A stretch of 32,880 nucleotides of DNA, from contig JBFMGX010000019.1 of assembly GCA_040752595.1 (NCBI GenBank), positions 1-32,880 on the forward strand, written 5' to 3'. The DNA is from Candidatus Zixiibacteriota bacterium (GTDB taxonomy: Bacteria; Zixibacteria; MSB-5A5; WJJR01). The translations under genes were made by a program, and so were the position numbers. This document shows, one piece after another, positions 14,759 through 24,189 of the stretch (position 1 is the first letter of the stretch; every line of letters begins with the position of its first letter). The notes under the pieces are model-generated. The model was not told the origin of the DNA. It did not search any database and was given only the letters and a program-made list of their open reading frames with translations.

Positions 14759-14814
14759 ATCCCCACCGCGGGAAGGCAGGCGGCACGGGTTTGAAGACCT
14801 GTGGCACAACATCC

Positions 14815-15780
14815 ATGTGGATCCCCAGAGCGATTGTCGATCGAGCGTTGTTGTCGGCGCTTTTCTGCGTGGCGACGCCCGCCGCCGCGGCAATCGCGCC
14901 GAGGTGGTCACAATACTCCCGTGGTAGCGGCGATATTGCGTCCGTGGCATCACGAAGCGGGGATTCCGAGGCGGCCCAAGGAGATTTTGGCGCGACACGG
15001 CAGGCCATCAGCGCACAGTTCGTGGGTCGCGCCCGGTTCCTCCTGCAAAACACATATGGCGTGCTGACATCTCCGGTCCGCTGGGGAGGACGAGACCGGC
15101 AGAGATTCTCACTCTTGACAGCGACCGTTGTTTCGGTCGGGTTCGCCGATCAACCGATTCGGATTCTCTCGCAACGGAACCGCACCCGTACTGTGGATCA
15201 CGTCGTCGAAGCGGTCGAGCCACTCGGGGCCGGGTATGCGGTCGGCGCGCTGGGGGGGGGGTTCTTTATGGCCGGAGCGATGCTCGCGGACTCCCAGGCG
15301 ACGGCGGTCGCCTGGGATGGTCTGGCCTCCATGCTGATCGCCTCACAGATCATCACACCGGCCCTGAAGGAAGCCGTCGGTCGCTACCGCCCCTTCCAGA
15401 GTCTTGATGCGGACAAGTTCGACCCCTTCAGCGGCCATTCGTCGTTTCCCTCGGGTCATGCCACGCGCGCCTTCTCCGTGGCGTCTGTGATCGCGGCGCA
15501 CTATGATCCTCTGTGGGTCAAGGCAACGGCGTACGGTCTGACCGGGATGGTCGCCTTCGCCCGGGTCAATCGCAACGTGCATTTTGCTTCTGACGTGGTG
15601 GCCGGTTCATTGATCGGAACGACTGTCGGGCGGGCGGTCGTGCACCGTGGTCAACGGCGGGAGACAGAGACGGCATCGCGCCCGCGGATTACTTCCTGGT
15701 TCTTCTCAGATGGTTCCGGCGTTATCGTCACAATGCCGCTCTATCAGGCTGCTGAAAAAGGTCAATCCATGTCATTCTGA
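14815..15780 (+). CDS. PAP2-superfamily membrane-associated phosphatase with N-terminal signal
   Basis: The product is 321 residues from ATG 14815, which places a hydrophobic signal sequence (ALLSALFCVATPAAAA) at the N-terminus. A GTG at 14755, overlapping the previous stop, is an alternative start. PAP2 motifs are present in order: KEAVGRYRP, then PSGHATRAF, then NRNVHFASD. They form the phosphatase site for lipid phosphates such as undecaprenyl or phosphatidyl phosphates. The enzyme probably acts at the periplasmic face. The last residues and the stop codon lie inside a dispersed palindromic repeat (15771-15866), so the natural C-terminus may have been altered by repeat insertion. Confidence 0.9.
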   Translation: MWIPRAIVDRALLSALFCVATPAAAAIAPRWSQYSRGSGDIASVASRSGDSEAAQGDFGATRQAISAQFVGRARFLLQNTYGVLTSPVRWGGRDRQRFSLLTATVVSVGFADQPIRILSQRNRTRTVDHVVEAVEPLGAGYAVGALGGGFFMAGAMLADSQATAVAWDGLASMLIASQIITPALKEAVGRYRPFQSLDADKFDPFSGHSSFPSGHATRAFSVASVIAAHYDPLWVKATAYGLTGMVAFARVNRNVHFASDVVAGSLIGTTVGRAVVHRGQRRETETASRPRITSWFFSDGSGVIVTMPLYQAAEKGQSMSF

Positions 15781-15866
15781 GCCCCGCCGCTGTTGGGCGG
15801 GGCGAAGAATCTGCCGTCGGTTTCATAGGGAGAAACAGCAGATCCCTCGCTCCGCTCGGGATGACA
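15771..15866. repeat. Dispersed GTCATTCTGAG...GGGATGACA repeat, copy 1
   Basis: The repeat begins GTCATTCTGAG and ends CTCGGGATGACA, with internal segments CGAAGAATCTG and CAGCAGATCCCTCGC. A shorter, inverted relative is at 22816-22898. From 15867 to 16158 I see no gene and no strong signal. Confidence 0.7.
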
Positions 15867-16158
15867 ATGGTCGGACAGGTCCGCATTTCTTGGGTCTTCC
15901 AGCAACCTGCTAGAACTTGGTGGCACGACGCGCCTGCGCCCGACAGCACAGGCATGATATGGGAAGCCGATCGCGGGCCGATTTTGACAGCGGGCCGTCA
16001 ATTCCACCGCTCAGCCCGTTTATCTCTACGCCAGAATGACGTAGGTTGAGCACGGAACGGGCCCGGCGCGGGTCGATGACTGTCGCTCCGTCGTTCTGCG
16101 GCTGGCCGCATTGGCGTATCGCCATCAGCCGCCTGCGATCCGGGCGAGGAGTTCTGCC

Positions 16159-18555
16159 ATGCCGACTGTTGCCGAGAATCCAACCGCTGCCCACTCGCAG
16201 CCGATCTTCCGCCCGCGTCGGGGCCGCTACCATGACATCACGGCCGAGCCCTCGGCGGTGGCGATCCGGTGGGATCAGAACGAATTGGCGCAGTGGGAGA
16301 AGATCGATCTGATGTACCGTACGCTGTGCGCCGTCCTCTACAATTTCGTCCCCACTTCCGGACACCCCGGGGGGAGTATTTCATCGGGGCGAATTGTCCA
16401 CGGGATCATCTATCGGGCGCTCGATTACGATCTGAGCCAACCGGATCGTCCTGACAACGATATCCTGTCATATGCGGCCGGGCACAAGGCGATGGGCCTG
16501 TATGCGAATTGGGCGCTGCGCAACGAGTTGGCGCGGGTGTCGCGTCCCGATCTCTTGGCACCGGAGAAACGGCAACTGCGACTCGAGGATTTGTTGGGGT
16601 TCCGTCGCAACCCGACGAACGAGACACCGCTGTTCCGCCGCCTCAATGCCAAGCCGCTCGATGGTCATCCGACCTGCTATGTCCCATTCGTGAAGCATGC
16701 CACCGGCGCCAGCGGCGTCGGCGTGCCGACCGCCTTCGGCGTGGCGATGGGGGCGCTGGATGTGTATCGCGATGACCCGCCCCGCGTGCATGTCCTCGAA
16801 GGAGAAGGAGGGATGACCCCTGGACGTGTGCACGAGGCGCTCGCCGCCGCCGCCACCATCGGGTTGCGCAACATCATCCTCCACGTCGATTTCAACCAGG
16901 CCTCGATTGACTCGAACCATGTCTGTCTCGATGAGAAGGGGCCGGGCGAATATGTGCAATGGAACCCGTTGGAGCTGGCACTCTTCCATGACTGGAATGC
17001 GATTCTGGTCCCGGATGGAATGGACTTCCGTCAGGTTCTGGCGGCGCAGGAGTTGGCACTGTCGCTCGACAATGGCCAGCCGACGGCGGTGGTCTACCGG
17101 ACGATCAAGGGATGGCGGTACGGAGTCGAGGGACGCTCCTCGCACGGCGCCGGTCACAAATTCGCCTCGGAGGGATACTACAAGTCGCTAGCGGAGTTCG
17201 AGAGTGCCTTCGGTGTCGTGTTTCCGCGCTTCTCAGGCGAGGCCAAGCCGGTCCAGATCGAGCAGTGCTACTACGATTCGTTGATGGTTGTGCGCAGCGT
17301 GATCGAGAAGGACAGCGCGCTGTCGACCTTTGCCGGCGACCGGCTGGCCGCTGCGCGTGATCGCCTCGAAAAACGTCGTCGCCGTCCCGCCGAGCAGGCG
17401 CCGCGGCTGGCAACGCTCTACACTGATCCGCAGATCAGTGCCGAGGCGCCGCCGGAGGCGCTCCGCTACAAGCCCGGCGATGCAGTGACGCTGCGCGATG
17501 CGCTGGGACATGCCATCGGTGAGTTGAATCGGCGCACGCAGGGCGGGTTTTTCGCCGCCGCCGCCGATCTCTCCGGCTCGACCAGCGTCGCCAACATCGG
17601 CAAGGGATTCGCGGAGGGGTGGTACCACACCGTGCGGAATCCCGGCTCCCGGCTCGTGGCGATCGGCGGCATCTGCGAGGATGCCATGGGTGGTTTCATG
17701 TCGGGGCTGGCCAGTTTCGGCGGGCACATCGGTGTCTCGTCGTCGTATGGCGCCTTCATCGCGGCGCTGGAGCACATCACCGCCCGCTTGCACGGCATCG
17801 GCCAGCAGGCGCGCGAGGCGATCACCGGTCAGCCGTACGACACCTGGATCATGGTCAATGCCCACGCGGGGGTGAAGACCGGCGAGGACGGCCCCACCCA
17901 TGCCGACCCGCAGGCGCTGCAACTGCTGCAGGAGTGTTTTCCGGGCAAGGTCGTGATCACACTGACGCCGTGGGATGCGCGTGAGATCTGGCCGCTGGTG
18001 GTGGCGGCGTTGCGGCAACGGCCGGCGGTGCTGGCGCCGTTTGTTACTCGTCCGGCCGATGTCCTCGTCGACCGGGACAAGCTGCGGCTGCCCCCGGTGA
18101 CGGAAGCCGTCCATGGAGTGTATGCCTTGCGCCAGGCCGATGCCGGCGCCAAGGCATACCACGGCACCATCGTTCTGCAGGGGAACGGCGTGGCCACGAT
18201 CTTCGTCAACGATGTGCTCCCGCGTCTGGACCAAGCGGGGTTCAATATGAATGTCTACTATGTCTCCTCCGTCGAAATGTTCAACCTGCTCGATCCCGCC
18301 GAGCAGGCGCGCATCTTCCCCGAGCGGCTGGCCTTCGAGTCGATGGGAATCACCGACTTCACGTTGCCGACAATGTACCGCTGGGTGCGCTCATCGCTCG
18401 GGCTGGACCATACTCTGCACTCGTTCCGCCACCACCATTACCTTGGCAGCGGCTCTGCCGAGAAGGTGCTGGAAGAGGCGGGCATCCATGCCGCCGGGCA
18501 GTGGGAGGCGATCTTGTCCTTTGCCAGGGTGATGGAGAAGTCGCCTCGACCCTGA
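16159..18555 (+). CDS. Transketolase-family TPP enzyme, long divergent form
   Basis: The product has 798 residues; ordinary transketolases have about 660. ATG 16159 has GAGGAG eight bases upstream. The N-terminal TPP domain has SGHPGGSIS (about residues 69-77) and a pyrophosphate motif EGEGGMTP...DFNQASID, in which the usual GDG is GEG. The central pyrimidine-binding domain has the catalytic-Glu region GGICEDAMGGFMSGLASFGG and DGPTHADPQAL. A C-terminal transketolase domain follows. All three domains are in one chain. It probably transfers a two-carbon ketol unit in the pentose phosphate or a related carbon-fixation pathway, but an alternative 2-oxo-acid substrate is not excluded. It stands alone between repeat-rich spacers. 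Confidence 0.88.
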   Translation: MPTVAENPTAAHSQPIFRPRRGRYHDITAEPSAVAIRWDQNELAQWEKIDLMYRTLCAVLYNFVPTSGHPGGSISSGRIVHGIIYRALDYDLSQPDRPDNDILSYAAGHKAMGLYANWALRNELARVSRPDLLAPEKRQLRLEDLLGFRRNPTNETPLFRRLNAKPLDGHPTCYVPFVKHATGASGVGVPTAFGVAMGALDVYRDDPPRVHVLEGEGGMTPGRVHEALAAAATIGLRNIILHVDFNQASIDSNHVCLDEKGPGEYVQWNPLELALFHDWNAILVPDGMDFRQVLAAQELALSLDNGQPTAVVYRTIKGWRYGVEGRSSHGAGHKFASEGYYKSLAEFESAFGVVFPRFSGEAKPVQIEQCYYDSLMVVRSVIEKDSALSTFAGDRLAAARDRLEKRRRRPAEQAPRLATLYTDPQISAEAPPEALRYKPGDAVTLRDALGHAIGELNRRTQGGFFAAAADLSGSTSVANIGKGFAEGWYHTVRNPGSRLVAIGGICEDAMGGFMSGLASFGGHIGVSSSYGAFIAALEHITARLHGIGQQAREAITGQPYDTWIMVNAHAGVKTGEDGPTHADPQALQLLQECFPGKVVITLTPWDAREIWPLVVAALRQRPAVLAPFVTRPADVLVDRDKLRLPPVTEAVHGVYALRQADAGAKAYHGTIVLQGNGVATIFVNDVLPRLDQAGFNMNVYYVSSVEMFNLLDPAEQARIFPERLAFESMGITDFTLPTMYRWVRSSLGLDHTLHSFRHHHYLGSGSAEKVLEEAGIHAAGQWEAILSFARVMEKSPRP

Positions 18556-18596
18556 CGGCTCTTGGGCTTCTCACAGAATAAACGCGTGGAGGAGCT

Positions 18597-18651
18597 CCCT
18601 CACCCGATCCGTCCTCGGGACGGATCGACCTCTCCCGGAGGGGGAGGTTAT
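18597..18651 (+). repeat. REP-like 'CTCACCC...GATCCG' palindromic repeat, copy 4 (short)
   Basis: CCCTCACCCGATCCG is followed by a TCCTCGGGA hairpin, CGGATCGACC and CTCTCCCGGAGGGGGAG. It lacks the second CTCTCC hairpin seen in copies 1-3. It lies 41 bp after the transketolase stop. Confidence 0.75.
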
Positions 18652-18687
18652 CAGTTTCACTCTTCATTTGTCACATCGGGTGCCATG

Positions 18688-18723
18688 CACAAGAGGCCGT
18701 CCGAATTGTGACGGCCTCTTGTG
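18688..18723. terminator. Strong 14-bp inverted repeat
   Basis: CACAAGAGGCCGTC (18688-18701) pairs perfectly with GACGGCCTCTTGTG (18710-18723) around an 8-nt loop. It may terminate the transketolase transcript, although no T-tract follows on the plus strand. Confidence 0.5.
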
Positions 18724-18807
18724 CGTGTGGACTGCGGTGCGTTTTGCCCGGGCACGCACATGCGAGTCTGGGGCGTGCTGATACCCCCTGTCACGCCATG
18801 CGCGTCA

Positions 18808-18874
18808 ATGGTGGGCAAAGCCCAACCTACGAAGACGAAGTGATTCCGCAGTGTAGGGTGGGCTCTGCCCACCA
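18808..18874. repeat. Palindromic TGGTGGGC...GCCCACCA repeat
   Basis: An outward arm beginning AATGGTGGGCAAAGCCCAAC is matched by an inverted arm GTAGGGTGGGCTCTGCCCACC. Together they form a ~67-bp imperfect palindrome. A related half-unit (GTAGGGTGGGCTC) occurs at about 21470-21482. No gene is seen in 18556-18943. Confidence 0.65.
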
Positions 18875-18943
18875 TCTTGTCAGTTCAGTGCGTCTCCATC
18901 CCGCCCGTTGCGATCCGGCGTGCACCGTGCCATCTTGCCGCCA

Positions 18944-20581
18944 ATGGACACGGCGACACCGACAGCATCACGTACGACGGTCGGCCTCTATGCCGCGCTT
19001 GTCGTCGCATACGTTGGTATCGCCATCCTCTTCACCTGGCCGTTGATTCTGCACTTCACCACGCACACGCCGGAGGCGGATGCCTCCGGTGATCAGTTTC
19101 AAACGATCTGGTTCTTCTGGTGGATGAAGAAGGCGCTCTTTGCGCTCCATCAGAACCCGTACTGGACCACCGACATCTACTTCCCCTATGGAACCGGGCT
19201 GGCCTACCACCTCTGCCCGCTGACGAATCTGGTGGCGCTGGCGGTTTCGACCATCACCGGTGCAGCGATCAACAGCACTTCAGTGTTCAACGCACTCATC
19301 GTTCTGTCGTTCGTGCTCACGGGATTGGCGGCATTCACGTTGATCCGTCAATTCTCAGGCAGCACGTTGGCCGCTTTCTGGGGGAGCATCTTCATTGTCG
19401 GCGCGCCGTATCGCATCTGGCATTTGAACCACCTCAATCTGCTGTCGTTCGGCTGGGGAATCCTGGCAGTCCACTTCGCGCTGCGATTGCTGCGGCAGCC
19501 GGGGATCAGGCCCGCGATCGGCGCGGCGGTTTGCCTCACGGCAATGTTCCATACCTGCCTGACCGGCACCGCGTTCACCGTTCTTCTGTTGATCGGTTGT
19601 GTGCTGGTCGATTGGGGGGCGTTTCGGGAGGCGGCAAATCGGCGACGCATTCTGATGATGGCCGCGTTGAGCGCGGCCATAGTGGCGGTTCTTGTTGTCC
19701 CCGGCTTGATTGCCCTGCGCCACGTCGATTCGCCCTGGAACCTGCGCTGGGAGGACACCGTCCAGTTCTCCGCCGCCATCTCCGATCTGTTTGTGCCGAC
19801 GACCCAGACCAGTCTGGTGGCACAGTGGTTGCACTTGGAGGGCGGGTTTGCGCCGGGGCTGAGCAGCGAGATCTTTCTGGGGTGGATTCTATTGGCAGCG
19901 ACCGTGGCGGTCATCGTCTTGTTGCGACGACACGCGCCGTGGCGTTGGCTTGTGCTTGCCGCCGTCTTCCTGATCTTGTCCCTGGGACCGACGTTGAAGA
20001 TCAGCGGGCGGTATCTGTTCGATGGCATCATGCCGTATCGCTGGCTGTTTGACACCGTTCCCTATCTCGGTTTGTCGCGCACCCCGGGGCGGCTGGCGAT
20101 GCTGGGACATTTGTGTTTGGTGGTCTTCTGCGCGTGTGGTTTCGCCATCTGGCGGGCGCAGCATCCTGGACTCGACCGCGCGTTGCGACGTGTGCCAGTG
20201 GCGATCATCGCCACACTGGTCCTAATCGTGGGGCTCTTCTTGGAATACACGCGCACCAGCATCCGGCTGTGGGAGATGACGGTTCCCCCGATCTACCAGC
20301 AGGTGGCGAGCGATCCTTCAATCCGCGCCATCTATGATGGGCCGATCGCCGCCTCCAGCCAGATCTGCAATCGCTACATGTACTGGCAGACGTTTCACGG
20401 CAAGAAATCGGCCAATGGATACATCACACACCGATCCCGCAAGGCGTGGACGCTGTTTGACCGCATGAGCCAGTGGCGTCAATTCGGCGATGCCGAGCGG
20501 GCGGAATTGCGTACCGCCGGTATCGACGCGATGGTGTGGCACGAGGAGTCGGGGGAGACGCGGCTGATCCGGCTTCCGTAG
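18944..20581 (+). CDS. Large polytopic membrane protein, GT-C glycosyltransferase-like
   Basis: The product is 545 residues from ATG 18944; the frame extends 36 bases further upstream without a better ribosome site. It has about eleven membrane helices. After the first helix comes GDQFQTIWFFWWMKKAL and then YWTTDIYFPYGTGL, the pattern of an acidic residue and aromatics in the first periplasmic loop seen in GT-C integral membrane glycosyltransferases. The C-terminal ~110 residues are soluble. The likely role is sugar transfer from a polyprenyl-phosphate donor to a cell-surface polymer; donor and acceptor are unknown. Confidence 0.78.
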   Translation: MDTATPTASRTTVGLYAALVVAYVGIAILFTWPLILHFTTHTPEADASGDQFQTIWFFWWMKKALFALHQNPYWTTDIYFPYGTGLAYHLCPLTNLVALAVSTITGAAINSTSVFNALIVLSFVLTGLAAFTLIRQFSGSTLAAFWGSIFIVGAPYRIWHLNHLNLLSFGWGILAVHFALRLLRQPGIRPAIGAAVCLTAMFHTCLTGTAFTVLLLIGCVLVDWGAFREAANRRRILMMAALSAAIVAVLVVPGLIALRHVDSPWNLRWEDTVQFSAAISDLFVPTTQTSLVAQWLHLEGGFAPGLSSEIFLGWILLAATVAVIVLLRRHAPWRWLVLAAVFLILSLGPTLKISGRYLFDGIMPYRWLFDTVPYLGLSRTPGRLAMLGHLCLVVFCACGFAIWRAQHPGLDRALRRVPVAIIATLVLIVGLFLEYTRTSIRLWEMTVPPIYQQVASDPSIRAIYDGPIAASSQICNRYMYWQTFHGKKSANGYITHRSRKAWTLFDRMSQWRQFGDAERAELRTAGIDAMVWHEESGETRLIRLP

Positions 20582-20619
20582 CTGCGGGTGGACTGCAATC
20601 TGGCACGCATTCAATCCAC

Positions 20620-20671
20620 GTAGGGGCGACCCGCCGGGTCGCCCATGGGCGAGGCAACGCCTCGCCCCTAC
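20620..20671. repeat. GTAGGGGC...GCCCCTAC palindromic repeat
   Basis: GTAGGGGCGACCCG and CGGGTCGCCC form one hairpin, and GGGCGAGGC with GCCTCGCCC forms a second, closed by GCCCCTAC. It lies between the convergent GT-C and ABC-ATPase genes. Related units are at 21425-21450, 24221-24248, 25735-25810 and 32090-32113. Confidence 0.75.
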
Positions 20672-20687
20672 ATAGTTCATGAAGAGA

Positions 20688-21386
20688 TCACACGTGCGCG
20701 CCGTTGCCGTTCTCGAGGCGCCCATCGCGCAAATGGAGGGTGCGTTCGCTGCGCATGGGGAGATTGGGATCGTGGGTGATGATCATGATCGTGTGCCCGG
20801 CCTTCCACAGCTCCTCAAAGAGGTCGACGATCTCCCGCCCGGAGGCGGTGTCGAGGTTTCCGGTCGGCTCATCGGCCAGGATCAATGAGGGATTGTTGGC
20901 CAGCGCGCGCGCAATGGCGCAACGCTGCATCTGACCGCCGGAGAGCTCGGTGGGCTTGTGCCCGGTGCGATCGCCGAGGCCGACCCGTTCCAGCACTGCC
21001 AGCGCGCGGTGACGTCGCTCCTTGGCCTTGATCCCGCGAAAGACCAGAGGCAACTCGACGTTTTCCAGCGCGGTCGCATAGGGCAGCAGATTGAAGTTCT
21101 GAAAGACGAAACCGATCTCCTGATTGCGGATCTCCGCCAGACGGTTGACCGACAACTTGTGCACCGGCTCGTCGTTGAAATCATACGTGCCATCGGTCGG
21201 CACATCGAGACAGCCGATGATGTTCATCAGGGTCGATTTCCCCGAGCCGCTGGGGCCGACCAGCGTGACGAATTCGCCGCGCCGCAGAACCAAGTCGACG
21301 CCGCGCAATGCCTCCACCTGCACTTTGCCGGTGTCGTAGGTCTTGCGCACATCCGATAGCGTGATGATGTTGCCGTTCTGTGTCAT
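20688..21386 (-). CDS. ABC transporter ATP-binding protein, MacB/LolD type
   Basis: The 232-residue ATPase has Walker A GPSGSGKST (about residues 40-48), a Q-loop FVFQNFNLLP, the signature LSGGQMQR and Walker B ILADEPTGNLD. These are typical of the MacB/LolD/FtsE group. ATG 21386 is preferred, with AGAGGA nine bases upstream; ATG 21395 would leave no spacing. It is the last gene of a four-gene exporter cluster (adaptor, two permeases, ATPase) and drives the MacB-like permeases upstream of it. Confidence 0.95.
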   Translation of the reverse strand: MTQNGNIITLSDVRKTYDTGKVQVEALRGVDLVLRRGEFVTLVGPSGSGKSTLMNIIGCLDVPTDGTYDFNDEPVHKLSVNRLAEIRNQEIGFVFQNFNLLPYATALENVELPLVFRGIKAKERRHRALAVLERVGLGDRTGHKPTELSGGQMQRCAIARALANNPSLILADEPTGNLDTASGREIVDLFEELWKAGHTIMIITHDPNLPMRSERTLHLRDGRLENGNGAHV

Positions 21387-21414
21387 ATCGTTCATTCCTC
21401 TGAACAAAGTCCGA

Positions 21415-21520
21415 CGTTGGATGGCGGGCGCATTGCCATGCGCCCCTACAAACGAATCCCGTTGACGGATGTAGGGTGGGCTCCCCTCGGCTTCGCTCGG
21501 GACAAGCCGCCCGCCGTATT
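21415..21520. repeat. Repeat fragments between ATPase and permease genes
   Basis: The gap holds a half-unit ending ATGCGCCCCTAC (to about 21450) and a GTAGGGTGGGCTC unit (about 21470) followed by TCGGCTTCGCTCGG. Both belong to repeat families found elsewhere in the window. No gene is seen. Confidence 0.55.
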
Positions 21521-21524
21521 CCTG

Positions 21525-22775
21525 TTATTCATATCGCAACGTCTCCGCCGGGTTCAGTCGCGCCGCCTTGCGGGCGGGGAAATACCCCGATGCCAGGCCG
21601 ATCAGCGCCAGAATCGAGATCGTGATCAGACCGATCGGCACGGAGATGGTTGGGTTACCGAGCCAGGCCATCGCCGATTTCGGATCGCGGGGCACGAGTG
21701 CCGACAGGTCGCAGACCAATTGCGAGACGAAGATCCCGATCGCCCCGCCGCTGAAGCAGATCAACAGCGCTTCCAGCAGCACCTGGGCGGAGATCGTCCT
21801 CGGCTTGGCGCCGAGCGCCATCTTGATGCCGATCTCCTTGGTGCGCTCGCGGATGACGACATACATGATGTTGGCCACGCCGACACCGGCGATGAGCAGC
21901 GTCATGCCGCCGATGATGCCCATGAAGATCTGCATCCCCAGCATCATGTTGCGCATCTCTCGACGTCCTTTGATGGTATCCCAGATGGAGAGCGCCTGCT
22001 TGTCGGTCGGGTCGAACTTCTGCCGCGCACCCATCACCTGATACATGCGGCTCTTGACCACCTCGGCGAGCTGGTCCGACTGCGGCTGGACGACCAGGTT
22101 GCTCAGGTACTTGTTGCCGAAGAGCGAATGGAACGTTGTGGCCGGGATCGAGGCCTTGTCGACGTCCGGGCCGCCGTACATTTCCATTTGTTGTTTGTTT
22201 TGGCCGACGCCGATCACCGTGAAGGGGACAGAGGCCAGCATGACGGTCTGTCCCACGGGGTCCTCATCTCCGAAGAGCTTCGTGGCCAGTTCATAGCCGA
22301 GGAAGATCACGCGCCGCTTCAGCTCCATGTCGGACTCGTTCAAGTAGCGGCCGCCGGCGGTCGGATAGTGCGACCGCATCTCCTGGTAGGTCGGGTATTC
22401 ACCGCAAACATGTTGGGAAAGAACCTTTTGCCCCCGCACCAGATCGACGCCCCAATTGGAGTACTCCGCGCCGATGCGCTCGATCTCGGGGATACTCTGC
22501 TTGAGGACGTCCACGTCCTCGGGCAGAAAACGGATCCGTCGGCCGCGCGGCAGCCCTTGGTACGGGATCGAGGTCTGGCCCCCCCAGGCGATGATGATCG
22601 TCTCCCCCAGACCGCGGCTGTTGCGATCCAATTGCGTACGCAGTCCTTCGCCGAACGCCAGAAGCAGGAGGATCGACATCGTCCCCCAGACGATCGCCGC
22701 CACGGTCAACGCCGCGCGCTTTTTCTGCTTCCGCAACTCGGCCCAGAAGTACTTGAGGAAGATCACGGCGCCCAT
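21525..22775 (-). CDS. MacB-type ABC transporter permease, first copy
   Basis: The 416-residue inner-membrane permease has one N-terminal helix (about residues 20-42), a large periplasmic MacB-like domain (about 45-270) and three C-terminal FtsX-type helices (from IFMGIIGGMTLLIAGVGVAN). The conserved RTKEIGIKMALGA motif follows the first of these three helices. It ends with ARLNPAETLRYE, the usual end of the family. AGGA lies six bases before ATG 22775. Together with its neighbours it should form a periplasm-spanning exporter for antibiotics, lipids or peptides. Confidence 0.94.
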   Translation of the reverse strand: MGAVIFLKYFWAELRKQKKRAALTVAAIVWGTMSILLLLAFGEGLRTQLDRNSRGLGETIIIAWGGQTSIPYQGLPRGRRIRFLPEDVDVLKQSIPEIERIGAEYSNWGVDLVRGQKVLSQHVCGEYPTYQEMRSHYPTAGGRYLNESDMELKRRVIFLGYELATKLFGDEDPVGQTVMLASVPFTVIGVGQNKQQMEMYGGPDVDKASIPATTFHSLFGNKYLSNLVVQPQSDQLAEVVKSRMYQVMGARQKFDPTDKQALSIWDTIKGRREMRNMMLGMQIFMGIIGGMTLLIAGVGVANIMYVVIRERTKEIGIKMALGAKPRTISAQVLLEALLICFSGGAIGIFVSQLVCDLSALVPRDPKSAMAWLGNPTISVPIGLITISILALIGLASGYFPARKAARLNPAETLRYE

Positions 22776-22815
22776 ACAGTTCCTGCTTACAGTTCCCGCG
22801 CAGGGGCCACACCGT

Positions 22816-22898
22816 TGTCACCCCGAGCGGAGCGAGGGGTCTGCTGTTGGGGACGTCCCCAAGAGAACAGCAGATGCCTCGCTGCGCTCGGCATGACA
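22816..22898. repeat. Dispersed GTCA...TGACA repeat, copy 2
   Basis: Begins TGTCACCCCGAGCGGAGCGAG and ends CTCGGCATGACA, quoted here only in part because the arms are long; CTGCTGTT and AACAGCAG are inverted inside. It lies between the two permease genes and is related to 15771-15866. Confidence 0.65.
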
Positions 22899-22936
22899 GT
22901 TGGGGCGATTGGGTCCTGAACTGTCACGAACCACCC

Positions 22937-24169
22937 TTACAGCCGCAACGCCTCGATCGGATTGCAGCGTGCCGCCCGTCGCGCGGGGAAATACCCCGCC
23001 ACCAACCCGATCAGTGCCAGCACCGACAGCGCCGCCACCGCCACCGAGGTGGAGATGGTCGGCGTACCGATGTAATCCTCGATCTTGAAGCTGGGCACGA
23101 TCGACACGACACCCCAGGCAAACAGAAAGCCCAACAGTCCACCGACCGCGGTCAGCATCAGCGTCTCGAACACGAACTGACCCATGATGAACCGCGGCTT
23201 GGCGCCGATCGCCATCTTGATGCCGATCTCCTTGGTGCGCTCCTCGACCACGACGTTCATGATGTTCGAGATGCTGATTCCGCCCACGATCAGCGTGAAG
23301 GCGCCGATCACGCCCAGAAAGATGCGGAAGGCGACGAAGAAGACGCCGAAGAACTGCTCCTGCTCGGTCGTGTCCCACAGGGCGAGCGCCTCTTTGTCGT
23401 CGGGGTCGAACTTGTACTTGGTGCCGAGGACCTTGTAGACCCCCTTCTTCACGCTCTCGGTGCGGCTGGGATCGTCGGCGCGGAAGACGATGTTGTTGAC
23501 ATACTCCCGCCCGTACATCGCCTGAAAGGTCGTCGAGGGAATGAAGGCACGACGGGTGTCGCGGCCGCTGTAGGAGGAATCCTGCTTCTTTTCGATCATC
23601 ACGCCGACGACGGTGAAGGGGACGCCGTTGATGAAGACGATCCGTCCGACCGCCGGCTCATCGCCGAAGAGGTCTTTCTTCAATTCCGGGCCGATGAAGA
23701 TGACGCGGCGGCGACCGGCCATGTCCTCGTCATTGAAGAAGCGCGATTCGGCGTTGGGGATGACATTACGCATCCCGGCATACTCGGGCCAGCATCCGGA
23801 AATCTGGATCAGCTTCTCGACTTTGCCGACACGCGCCTTGGCATCCCAGAGCATGTACTCCGCCGAGATGTTGCCCATGTGCGGAACCTGGGCCTTGAGC
23901 AGACGGGCGTCGTCCTCGCGAAAACGGATGACGCGGTTGCGGGCCAGCCCCTGATACACCTTGGAGGTGCGACCGGGCCACATGATCACGATATATTCAC
24001 CGAGGCCGCGAAAGGCCGCCTGCTGCGAGGCGTGAATCCCTTTGCCGAAGGCCAGGAGCAAGACAACGGACGCCGTTCCCCAGAGAATGCCGAAGACCGT
24101 GAGCGTCGTGCGCATCTTCTGCGACCGCACGTCGCGCCACAACTGCGTGATGAACACTCCCAGCGGCAT
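22937..24169 (-). CDS. MacB-type ABC transporter permease, second copy
   Basis: The 410-residue paralogue of the neighbouring permease has the same layout: an N-terminal helix, a periplasmic domain, then three helices with ISNIMNVVVEERTKEIGIK. It ends RCNPIEALRL. Two non-identical permeases suggest a heterodimeric transporter with the single ATPase. The ribosome site before ATG 24169 is weak, so translation may depend on the upstream adaptor gene, whose stop is about 75 bp away. Confidence 0.94.
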   Translation of the reverse strand: MPLGVFITQLWRDVRSQKMRTTLTVFGILWGTASVVLLLAFGKGIHASQQAAFRGLGEYIVIMWPGRTSKVYQGLARNRVIRFREDDARLLKAQVPHMGNISAEYMLWDAKARVGKVEKLIQISGCWPEYAGMRNVIPNAESRFFNDEDMAGRRRVIFIGPELKKDLFGDEPAVGRIVFINGVPFTVVGVMIEKKQDSSYSGRDTRRAFIPSTTFQAMYGREYVNNIVFRADDPSRTESVKKGVYKVLGTKYKFDPDDKEALALWDTTEQEQFFGVFFVAFRIFLGVIGAFTLIVGGISISNIMNVVVEERTKEIGIKMAIGAKPRFIMGQFVFETLMLTAVGGLLGFLFAWGVVSIVPSFKIEDYIGTPTISTSVAVAALSVLALIGLVAGYFPARRAARCNPIEALRL

Positions 24170-24189
24170 GTCGATTCTGATTTCGAGGA

